Shown here: positions 1 to 4,863 of the stretch, piece after piece
How the letters are laid out: every line of letters begins with the position of its first letter
How positions within the stretch are numbered: the first letter of the stretch is position 1
Assembly (NCBI GenBank): GCA_002359425.1
Contig: DEMY01000025.1
Location: 1-5,754, forward strand
Length of the DNA: 5,754 nt
Source of the DNA: Clostridiales bacterium UBA2658
GTDB lineage: Bacteria > Bacillota > Clostridia > Oscillospirales > Oscillospiraceae
Direction: 5' to 3'
Notes under the pieces: generated by a model
Seen by the model: only the letters and a program-made list of their open reading frames with translations
The model's database searches: none
What the model was told of the DNA's origin: nothing
Position numbers and translations under genes: made by a program

Positions 1-162
1 TACGCCGTCATGGTGGTTTATACAGACCGTTTTTCCGTGCGTGACGTGGTCGGACGGACAGTCATCATTCATTCAAACCCCGATGATTTTACAACGCAGC
101 CATCCGGAAACTCCGGACAGAAAATAGCCTGCGGGCAGATAACAGGCGTTTGCGGTTTCTGA
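1..162 (+). CDS. Cu/Zn superoxide dismutase family protein, C-terminal part (partial at left edge)
   Basis: Frame 1 is open from the first base to a TGA at 160-162, giving the last 53 residues of a protein whose start lies outside the window. The stretch GRTVIIHSNPDDF followed by QPSGNSGQKIACG matches the C-terminal end of the Cu/Zn SOD fold. The His of IIHS corresponds to the last copper-ligand His of the family, the DD pair to the conserved electrostatic/zinc-linking Asp region, and the Cys of ACG to the disulfide Cys. The position of the active-site Arg (bovine Arg143) is Lys here, in GQKIACG. Classical members dismutate superoxide outside the cytoplasm, but Firmicute YojM-like relatives can lack copper ligands, and the other metal-binding His residues lie outside the window. 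Activity therefore cannot be judged. Family assignment is firm; catalytic function is inference. Confidence 0.85.
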   Translation, partial: YAVMVVYTDRFSVRDVVGRTVIIHSNPDDFTTQPSGNSGQKIACGQITGVCGF

Positions 163-336
163 TCAATGCACCCGGTTTTCGGTTTTCAGCGCACCGCGCA
201 AGTCTTTCAAGCCGTAAAGTCATTCCGTTTTAAGCACTTCCATATTAGTCAAGGTTCATATTAAATCATTGCGTTTTTATGTACCTAATCGCATTATTTT
301 AATGGCAAACCTGATGGCAGCTTTTAAGCAAAAATC
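163..336. other. Intergenic stretch with no supported gene
   Basis: AT-richer DNA after the SOD stop codon. I see no ORF with a ribosome binding site on either strand and no strong hairpin next to the SOD stop. A weak imperfect inverted repeat (roughly 264-301) with arms like ATTGCG and CGCATT has several mismatches and is not called. Transcription from the SOD gene probably runs through to the hairpin at 337-362. Confidence 0.5.
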
Positions 337-366
337 GGGGAGCGGAAATAAATCCGCTCCCCTTTC
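337..366. terminator. Bidirectional rho-independent terminator between converging genes
   Basis: A perfect 10-bp inverted repeat, GGGGAGCGGA (337-346) and TCCGCTCCCC (353-362), closes a 6-nt loop AATAAA. On the + strand it is followed by TTTCTC. On the - strand it is followed by GATTTTTGC, a better U-tract. It sits about 175 nt after the SOD stop (+) and about 190 nt after the ImmA stop (-), so it can end both converging transcripts. Confidence 0.85.
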
Positions 367-549
367 TCATGCATTATGTGATTCGTCTGATTGTCTGTTT
401 GTAAAAGCAAAATATGGTTTCTTTGCTCCTTCATAAGCTTCTGCGCCGTTTGCATGTCCGCGCTTTATGCGGCATACGAAAGCTTGTTACTTGCCGCTGC
501 ATTCAGGCGGCAACATTCTTGCTCCAACGCACTTAACTTTGTTTCATCT
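367..549. other. Intergenic stretch with no supported gene
   Basis: Lies between the convergent terminator and the ImmA stop codon on the - strand. Short ORFs exist on both strands: TTG-initiated from 391 on +, and ATG-initiated at 455 on -. None has a Shine-Dalgarno sequence or recognisable homology, and the - strand one runs through the terminator hairpin. It is most simply the 3' untranslated region of the XRE-ImmA transcript. Confidence 0.45.
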
Positions 550-1137
550 CTATACGGACCGCTCGCCCTTCAAAAATGAGCCGTTGGCGGGGCCTGGCAG
601 CTTGAAATCGTAGCCCAAACGATTCATCTCCTGCATTTTTATAAGCAGGAGATTCATTCTGGTGTTCATAATCTGTGATATCTGCTGGATATCCTTCCCC
701 TCACGGGCAAGCTCGCAAACCTCGTCGCTGTCTAAAAGAAGATGCGCGGCGAAGGCGTTGGCCTCGTATTCCGTGATCGTGCGAATATCGAAAAGAGAAA
801 ACTCCTGCAAACCGCTTGAACCGGCAGCGAGCTTTTGGTGAAAAGCGTCGTGCCCCAGCTCGTGCGCGAGGACGATGCGGCGCAGATACTCGTCCAGATT
901 TTCGCTGAGAAACACGAAGCGGTGCCGCCAGCGGCAGATGTACATACCGAGAAGGTCCGCAAACGGCTGTCCGTCGTAGACCGTAACGCCGAGCGCTTCG
1001 GCAATCTCGTCAATGTTCCGCGTGTCGCAGCTTCGGAGCGTGTCCTGCGCGCGGTTAAAAATAATTTCAGATTTCAGCAAGACCTTCGTCGCCCCCATTC
1101 GCAAGAGCAGTCCGCGCCCGCTTCGTTGCTCTTGCAC
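550..1137 (-). CDS. ImmA/IrrE family zinc metallo-endopeptidase
   Basis: A 195-residue cytoplasmic protein if read from GTG at 1137, or 182 residues from ATG at 1098. It carries the gluzincin-type motif HELGHDAFH, where the two His bind zinc and the Glu is the general base. About 30 residues further on is EYEANAFAAHLL, whose Glu is the usual third zinc ligand in the M78 family. The C-terminus (QEMNRLGYDF then a Pro-rich tail) is typical of Clostridia ImmA proteins. In ICEBs1 and related elements ImmA cleaves the XRE repressor encoded beside it, relieving repression. Here the XRE gene lies directly upstream on the same strand, so it is the likely substrate (inference). Neither start has a convincing Shine-Dalgarno site. 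Homologues usually begin about 10 residues before the EIIFNRA segment, which favours ATG 1098, and a perfect stem-loop lies between the two candidate starts. The stop is TAG at 550-552. Confidence 0.9.
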   Translation of the reverse strand: MQEQRSGRGLLLRMGATKVLLKSEIIFNRAQDTLRSCDTRNIDEIAEALGVTVYDGQPFADLLGMYICRWRHRFVFLSENLDEYLRRIVLAHELGHDAFHQKLAAGSSGLQEFSLFDIRTITEYEANAFAAHLLLDSDEVCELAREGKDIQQISQIMNTRMNLLLIKMQEMNRLGYDFKLPGPANGSFLKGERSV

Positions 1138-1180
1138 TTCCGCAAAATCTTTAATTGTGCGGAGGCCCCGTTTTCGGGGC
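1101..1180. other. Cluster of three adjacent stem-loops at the XRE-ImmA junction
   Basis: Three perfect inverted repeats follow one another almost without gaps. GCAAGAGCA (1101-1109) pairs with TGCTCTTGC (1127-1135), 9 bp with a 17-nt loop. TCCGCA (1139-1144) pairs with TGCGGA (1158-1163), 6 bp with a 13-nt loop. GCCCCG (1165-1170) pairs with CGGGGC (1175-1180), 6 bp with a 4-nt loop. Read on the - strand they form the leader of the ImmA cistron, with ATG 1098 two bases beyond the last stem. Read on the + strand they end in a U-rich tract, as a small antisense RNA would. Which strand matters cannot be told from sequence alone. Confidence 0.45.
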
Positions 1181-1195
1181 GCGTTTTTATTTTCT
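1165..1195 (+). terminator. Terminator-like hairpin with U-tract on the + strand
   Basis: The 6-bp GC stem GCCCCG/CGGGGC with a TTTT loop is followed after GCG by TTTTTATTTTC, the form of a rho-independent terminator on the + strand. No + strand gene precedes it; the region is antisense to the ImmA start. It could end a small antisense RNA or block antisense readthrough into the repressor gene. On the - strand no U-tract follows the stem, so it would not terminate the XRE-ImmA transcript. Confidence 0.45.
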
Positions 1196-1226
1196 AAAAA
1201 GCGTCGCTTTCATATATGCGGAATTC

Positions 1227-1637
1227 TCACTTCTGCGGGCGAAACTTTTTGGGCGTATATTTCACATTGTCCGCCTTCGCGTCCCAGTACGCTTTTTGCA
1301 GCGCCTGCATAACGGCGTCCTTGTCCTTGTCGCTCAGCTCGCCGCCAGCAAACAGCGCGCCGACCTCTGAAACAATCGCCTGCGCCTGCCGTCTGCCGTT
1401 GCGGCCGTAGCGCTCGGCTGCGTCCGCTACGAATTCCTCGTCCTCGTTGCGCAGATAAGTTTCATTCGTTCCGAGCACATCCGCAAGTACCTTATAGGTC
1501 TCCCGTCTCTTTGGATAGCAGGTCCCTTTTTCATAGCTCACCATAGTCCGCAACGACAGCCCCGCTTTTTCGGCAAGCTGCGCCTGCGTCATATCTTTTT
1601 CTTTTCTCAGTTCGCGGAGCTTTTCGCCGAATTTCAT
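1227..1637 (-). CDS. XRE/Cro-C1 family helix-turn-helix repressor (ImmR-like)
   Basis: A 136-residue DNA-binding protein. Residues 1-60 form a Cro/C1-type HTH: MKFGEKLRELRKEKDMTQ, then QLAEKAGLS, the recognition helix region LRTMVSYEKG and the helix ending VLADVLG. The C-terminal half is helical and charged, with a YGRNGRRQAQ segment and the LSDKDKDAVMQALQKAYW region seen in repressors paired with ImmA-type proteases in Firmicute mobile elements. The start is set by GGGAGG at 1643-1648, five bases before ATG 1637. A longer GTG-initiated frame from 1655 would put that ribosome binding site inside the gene and is rejected. It is the first gene of the - strand pair, with the ImmA gene following after an 89-nt (or 128-nt) gap. 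It probably represses its own promoter at 1737-1765 and perhaps element genes not present here. Stop is TGA. Confidence 0.92.
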   Translation of the reverse strand: MKFGEKLRELRKEKDMTQAQLAEKAGLSLRTMVSYEKGTCYPKRRETYKVLADVLGTNETYLRNEDEEFVADAAERYGRNGRRQAQAIVSEVGALFAGGELSDKDKDAVMQALQKAYWDAKADNVKYTPKKFRPQK

Positions 1638-1642
1638 AATGG

Positions 1643-1648
1643 CCTCCC
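1643..1648 (-). promoter_or_regulatory. Ribosome binding site of the XRE repressor
   Basis: GGGAGG on the - strand lies five bases before ATG 1637 and decides that start over the upstream in-frame GTG at 1655. Confidence 0.8.
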
Positions 1649-1736
1649 AAAACACTTGTGAATACTTTTATGTAAGCTGCGCTTGTTATGCGAAAACAGA
1701 ACGCACGCAGCGGAATTACGGGCTAAACATGCACAT

Positions 1737-1765
1737 ATCGTAATGCAATCTGCATATTTTGTCAA
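1737..1765 (-). promoter_or_regulatory. Sigma-A-type promoter of the XRE-ImmA pair with embedded operator
   Basis: On the - strand, consensus -35 TTGACA (1765-1760) is followed by exactly 17 bases and a -10 TACGAT (1742-1737). Transcription would begin near 1730, leaving about 90 nt of leader before the repressor ATG. The spacer contains the palindrome ATGCA-GAT-TGCAT (1755-1743), well placed for a repressor to block polymerase. The -35/-10 match is directly visible; autoregulation by the XRE protein is inference from gene order. Confidence 0.75.
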
Positions 1766-1775
1766 GCGTCCTGCA

Positions 1776-1805
1776 AATAAAAATGACCGCGACTTCACGA
1801 CGGTC
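1776..1805 (-). terminator. Possible - strand terminator hairpin with no gene upstream
   Basis: On the - strand GACCG and CG (1805-1798, one bulged T) pair with CGCGGTC (1791-1785) around a 6-nt loop, followed by ATTTTTATT. This is the form of a weak intrinsic terminator. It lies just upstream of the XRE promoter and would stop - strand transcription coming from 1806-1950, where I find no gene. It may be left over from a lost gene or may end a short RNA. Confidence 0.35.
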
Positions 1806-1872
1806 TGGTACGGATTTTCAGGAATCAATATGCTGTCTTACGTGATTTCCAACGACTGCATTATCAAATAAT

Positions 1873-1902
1873 TAGAAAAAAAGTATTAAAAACTGTTAAA
1901 AT
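1873..1902 (+). promoter_or_regulatory. Candidate upstream promoter for the sugar operon (extended -10)
   Basis: TAGAAA (1873-1878), 18 bases, then TAAAAT (1897-1902) preceded by TGT, which forms an extended -10. The flanks are A-rich, like an UP element. The -35 is weak (4 of 6). It may act with or instead of the promoter at 1909-1937. Confidence 0.4.
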
Positions 1903-1908
1903 GGGACA

Positions 1909-1937
1909 TTGACTTTTTGGCTAGGGCATGATTAACT
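1909..1937 (+). promoter_or_regulatory. Candidate main promoter of the LacI-kinase operon
   Basis: The -35 TTGACT (1909-1914) is followed by 17 bases and TTAACT (1932-1937), a poor -10 hexamer but preceded by TGA, giving an extended -10. Predicted transcription start is about 1944, directly at the tandem repeat 1945-1968. This places the first ATG of the long frame (1949) only a few bases into the mRNA and supports the internal start at 2027. Confidence 0.5.
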
Positions 1938-1944
1938 AAGAAAA

Positions 1945-1968
1945 GAAAATGTTTCGGAAAATGTTTCT
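1945..1968 (+). repeat. Tandem 12-bp repeat at the operon's predicted transcription start, possible operator
   Basis: GAAAATGTTTCG (1945-1956) is followed at once by GAAAATGTTTCT (1957-1968), 11 of 12 bases identical. Each copy is itself a GAAA-ATG-TTTC inverted repeat, and the junction reads TTTC-G-GAAA. LacI-family regulators bind inverted repeats of about this size and often sit over the start site, so this is the best candidate operator for the LacI half of the downstream protein. That role is inference. Confidence 0.5.
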
Positions 1969-2010
1969 CAAGCCACACGCGAACAATCAGGTACAAAAAG
2001 AGAAAAACAA

Positions 2011-2017
2011 GGGGGAG
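2011..2017 (+). promoter_or_regulatory. Ribosome binding site setting the start of the LacI-kinase fusion
   Basis: GGGGGAG lies nine bases before ATG 2027. The upstream in-frame ATG at 1949 has no comparable site and would add 26 residues unlike any LacI N-terminus. Confidence 0.8.
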
Positions 2018-2026
2018 CCTGCGCGT

Positions 2027-3943
2027 ATGACTGTCAAGGAAATTGCGGAGCTTGCAAACGTTTCGGTCTCAACCGTTTCCAAGGTCATCAACAAAAAGGA
2101 TGACAGCATCAGTGCGGATACGCGCGAGCGCGTGCTCGAAATCGTAAAGCAATACCACTTCACACCTTATCGGCCCTCAGAGGAGCAAAGGCCCTCGCTG
2201 GTACTGGGCATTCTGATCGGTCAGTCCGCTGATTACGGGCTGCTCACAGGCGTAGTGAAACAGGCGCGGGCGCGGGGATACAGCACGATCGTCTGTCCGT
2301 CCTCCACGGCGGAGGAGGAAACGCAGAATTTTGAAACGCTCGCTTCCCACCATGTGGACGGCATTATCTGGGCAAAAGAGCCATATTCCATCCCCGCTCC
2401 GCCAGACGGCATTGCGTCTGCAACCGTGGTCCATACGCTGGACAGCAGGGAGAAGCCTTCCGATGTAAACGCCTGGTTTTCTTACGCAGAGCTTGGCTAT
2501 GCCGCCGCACGGGCGCTGACAGACAAGGGCCACACGCGCATCGGCTGCATCTGTTCGGACGACGGGGCCGCCGGGCAAAGCTTTACCGAGGGCATTCGCC
2601 GCTTTCTTTTTGACCGCAGCATTCCCTTCGACGAACCGTCCGACAGGCGGAGTGCCGCGGACAGCGACTTTCTCTGGGTTCAGACGCATACGGGCGTCAT
2701 CTGCTTTGATACGGCTTCTGTCAGCCGTCTGGCCGCGCTCGCGGACAGCATGAATCTGCACGTTCCGGACGAGCTTTCAGTCATCGGGGTTGACACGGGC
2801 GAAATGCGCATTGCGGGCGTTCGGGTATCCTCCCTCTCAAGTCCTTTTGAGGAACTCGGCAGATTTGCTGCCGACAGGCTCATTGACCGGGTCGAAACGG
2901 GCCGGTCTGTCTATGCGGAATTCAGCCGCCGCTGCGCGGTCACCTGCGAGGATAGCATTGTTCCGCCGAAAAAGGCGGATCAGGGCCGCTTTGTCGTCGT
3001 CGGCACCATCAACGTTGACACACTCATGACCGTCGATAAGCAGCCGGAGCCGGGAGAAACGGTCACTGTTCGCAACCGGCTCCTCATGCCGGGCGGCAAG
3101 GGGCTTAATCAGGCAGTCGGCATTTCCAAGCTCGGCGGCGCTGCCAGCCTTATTTCCTTTCTTGGCAGCGACTATGACGGGCGGCGGGTCTTTGAATGTC
3201 TGCGCGGCAGTACGGTGTGTACGGACGGCGTCATGACGCACGACAGCATTCCAACCGGTCACGCATACATCTTTATACAAAGCAACGCCGAAAGCAACAT
3301 CTCCGTCTTTGACGGGGCAAACGACGCGCTCACGGCGGCCGATATTGACCGTTTTGAGTATCTTTTTGAAAATACGGACTACTGTCTCATTCAGACAGAG
3401 CTTGACCAGCAAGTCGTGCTTCGCGCAGCGGAGCTTGCGCACCGGCATGGCGCGAAGGTCATTTTGAAACCCTGCACGGTCACATCCCTGCTGCCGGAGC
3501 TTCTGCGCAGCGCGGATATTCTCGTGCCGAATGAAAAGGAGGCGGAAACACTTGTCCCCGCAGCCGCAACCGTAGAAGATCGGGCGGCGTATTTCCTGCA
3601 AAATGGCGCAGGCTCAGTCATCATCACACTCGCCGAAAGAGGTTGTCTGTTCGCCGACGGCAATCAGACAAAGCGCTTTCCAGCCGCGCGCGTCACGCCT
3701 GTCGATACGACTGGCGCGGCGGACGCTTTCATCGCGGCGTTTGCCTATTACCTTGCGCAGGGCAAAAGCGCCGAAGAGGCCATATCCTATGCAAACTGCG
3801 CCGCGGGGCTCTCCACCATGCGGCACGGCGTTCCCCCCGCACTGATAGAAAGAGAAACGCTCGAGCTATATTACTCCGAGCATCAGGCTGAATTTGGAGA
3901 AATAAAAAATGAAAATTCTTGTACTGGGGGCCCTGAATATTGA
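2027..3943 (+). CDS. LacI-family transcriptional regulator fused to a PfkB/ribokinase-family sugar kinase
   Basis: A 638-residue two-part protein. Residues 1-48 are a LacI HTH (MTVKEIAELANVSVSTVSKV). Residues about 56-310 are the periplasmic-binding-protein-like effector domain: the YAAARALTDKGHTRIGCI strand-helix, TGVICFD, and PDELSVIGVD, ending SSLSSPFEELGRFAADRL. After a short linker, residues about 321-612 are a complete ribokinase fold: GTINVD (326-331), the sugar-binding GGKGLNQAV (356-364), NEKEAE (502-507) and DTTGAADAF (560-568), with catalytic Asp566. Both halves have normal family length, so this is a true fusion in one uninterrupted frame rather than two merged genes. The kinase would transfer phosphate from ATP to a sugar or related alcohol. 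The usual NPAP-like stretch is KPCT, and the anion-hole GAGD is GAAD, so activity may be altered. The LacI hinge lacks the usual AR-x-L helix. First gene of the operon; its 3' end overlaps the next gene by 35 nt. The substrate is unknown. Confidence 0.93.
   Translation: MTVKEIAELANVSVSTVSKVINKKDDSISADTRERVLEIVKQYHFTPYRPSEEQRPSLVLGILIGQSADYGLLTGVVKQARARGYSTIVCPSSTAEEETQNFETLASHHVDGIIWAKEPYSIPAPPDGIASATVVHTLDSREKPSDVNAWFSYAELGYAAARALTDKGHTRIGCICSDDGAAGQSFTEGIRRFLFDRSIPFDEPSDRRSAADSDFLWVQTHTGVICFDTASVSRLAALADSMNLHVPDELSVIGVDTGEMRIAGVRVSSLSSPFEELGRFAADRLIDRVETGRSVYAEFSRRCAVTCEDSIVPPKKADQGRFVVVGTINVDTLMTVDKQPEPGETVTVRNRLLMPGGKGLNQAVGISKLGGAASLISFLGSDYDGRRVFECLRGSTVCTDGVMTHDSIPTGHAYIFIQSNAESNISVFDGANDALTAADIDRFEYLFENTDYCLIQTELDQQVVLRAAELAHRHGAKVILKPCTVTSLLPELLRSADILVPNEKEAETLVPAAATVEDRAAYFLQNGAGSVIITLAERGCLFADGNQTKRFPAARVTPVDTTGAADAFIAAFAYYLAQGKSAEEAISYANCAAGLSTMRHGVPPALIERETLELYYSEHQAEFGEIKNENSCTGGPEY
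3896..3900 (+). promoter_or_regulatory. Ribosome binding site of the second kinase, inside the upstream gene
   Basis: GGAGA lies eight bases before ATG 3909 and within the last codons of the LacI-kinase gene. It fixes the start and implies translational coupling across the 35-nt overlap. Confidence 0.75.
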
Positions 3944-4859
3944 CAGGACCTACACTGTAGAAAAAATTGCCGTGCCAAAAGAGACGGTCGCGGCAAAAGG
4001 CTTTGCATCCTTCTGCGGCGGCAAGGGCTTCAATCAGGCCGTGGCGCTCGCGCGCGCGGGAAGCGAGGTCTCATTTGCAGGTGTTATCGGCAGCGACGGG
4101 GACATATTTTTAGACGCCCTGCGCGCCGACGGGGTAAACCCCTCCCGCATCCGCCGTTCCCCCGGCCCGAACGGGCACGCGGTCATTCAGGTAGACCGGG
4201 CCGGACAAAACTGCATCATCATCGTCGCCGGCTCGAACGGCGAGGTGGACAAGCCCTATATCGACGAAGTGCTCGCGGACTTTTCCGCAGGCGACCTTCT
4301 TGTTTTGCAAAATGAAGTCTCAAATGTTGACTACGCCATCACGGCGGCGCACGCGCGCGGGTTAAAGGTCGCCTTCAACCCCTCTCCCTTCAATGAAAAG
4401 GTTCTTGCCTGCGACCTGTCGCAGGTGGATTTTCTGCTCGTAAACGAAGTGGAAGGCGCGGCGCTCTGTGCGCCCGAGGGCAGCAGCGACATTCCCGCCG
4501 CGCTGCACAGCCGTTATCCCAATACGGCGGTTTTACTCACGAAGGGCGAGGACGGCTCTGAATTCATAAGCCGCGACGGGCGGCGCAGCGCCGCTGCCGC
4601 CATCAAGTGCAAGGCCGTTGATACGACCGCCGCCGGCGACACCCACACGGGCTACTTTTTGCATACGTTTCTTGCGCATGGCAATCCAGAACAAGCGCTG
4701 AAAACGGCCTCCATCGCAAGCGGCATTTCGGTCACAAGAAAAGGCGCGTCGCCCTCTATCCCCTTTGCGGAGGAGGTGCGCGCCTACGAAAAAGCGCGCT
4801 GCCGTTCCGGCTCCGCCGCCCCGAGGCAGGCGCAAAGCCACGCAGAATTTACGAGGTAA
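3909..4859 (+). CDS. PfkB/ribokinase-family carbohydrate kinase
   Basis: A 316-residue cytoplasmic kinase, close to the usual ribokinase length of about 300. In order: GALNID (7-12), the sugar-binding GGKGFNQAV (37-45), LVLQNE (131-136), FNPSP (156-160), NEVE (179-182), TKGEDG (211-216, nucleotide side), DTTAAGDTHTGYF (238-250, catalytic Asp244), and the ribokinase-like tail SVTRKGASPSIP (274-285). It is closer to classical ribokinase than the fused kinase upstream. The anion-hole motif GAGD is AAGD here, a conservative change. The last 20 or so residues are Arg/Ala-rich and look like an added tail. It starts 35 nt inside the LacI-kinase gene in another frame, and the ABC ATPase follows after 4 nt, so all three belong to one operon. 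Ribose or another pentose is a reasonable guess, but the substrate is not proven; I therefore give no rbsK symbol. Confidence 0.93.
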   Translation: MKILVLGALNIDRTYTVEKIAVPKETVAAKGFASFCGGKGFNQAVALARAGSEVSFAGVIGSDGDIFLDALRADGVNPSRIRRSPGPNGHAVIQVDRAGQNCIIIVAGSNGEVDKPYIDEVLADFSAGDLLVLQNEVSNVDYAITAAHARGLKVAFNPSPFNEKVLACDLSQVDFLLVNEVEGAALCAPEGSSDIPAALHSRYPNTAVLLTKGEDGSEFISRDGRRSAAAAIKCKAVDTTAAGDTHTGYFLHTFLAHGNPEQALKTASIASGISVTRKGASPSIPFAEEVRAYEKARCRSGSAAPRQAQSHAEFTR

Positions 4860-4863
4860 ACGG

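Noticed and set aside
324..455. A 43-codon ATG-initiated ORF on the - strand (starting MQTAQKLMKEQRNH) after the ImmA gene
   Set aside because: No Shine-Dalgarno site, no recognisable family, and it reads straight through the strong terminator hairpin at 337-362.
391..579. TTG-initiated + strand ORF of 62 codons with a hydrophobic Cys-rich start
   Set aside because: No ribosome binding site; overlaps the 3' end of the ImmA gene on the opposite strand; no family resemblance.
835..1197. A 120-codon + strand ORF antisense to the ImmA gene
   Set aside because: Mirror of a well-supported gene; its sequence has no domain and no start signal.
1638..1655. Longer XRE protein from GTG 1655
   Set aside because: The clear GGGAGG site at 1643-1648 belongs to ATG 1637, and the extra six residues are absent from the usual MKFGEKL-type N-terminus.
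1683..1871. Small + strand ORF (62 codons) across the XRE promoter, and a - strand counterpart 1634-1828
   Set aside because: Both use weak starts with no ribosome binding site and cover a convincing promoter and operator instead.
1949..2026. 26-residue N-terminal extension of the LacI-kinase fusion
   Set aside because: ATG 1949 has no ribosome binding site, lies at the predicted transcription start within a tandem repeat, and LacI proteins begin right at the HTH, as from ATG 2027.
2837..3601. A 254-codon - strand ORF opposite the kinase domain
   Set aside because: Long antisense frame typical of GC-rich coding DNA; no domain, while the + strand frame carries full LacI and PfkB motifs.
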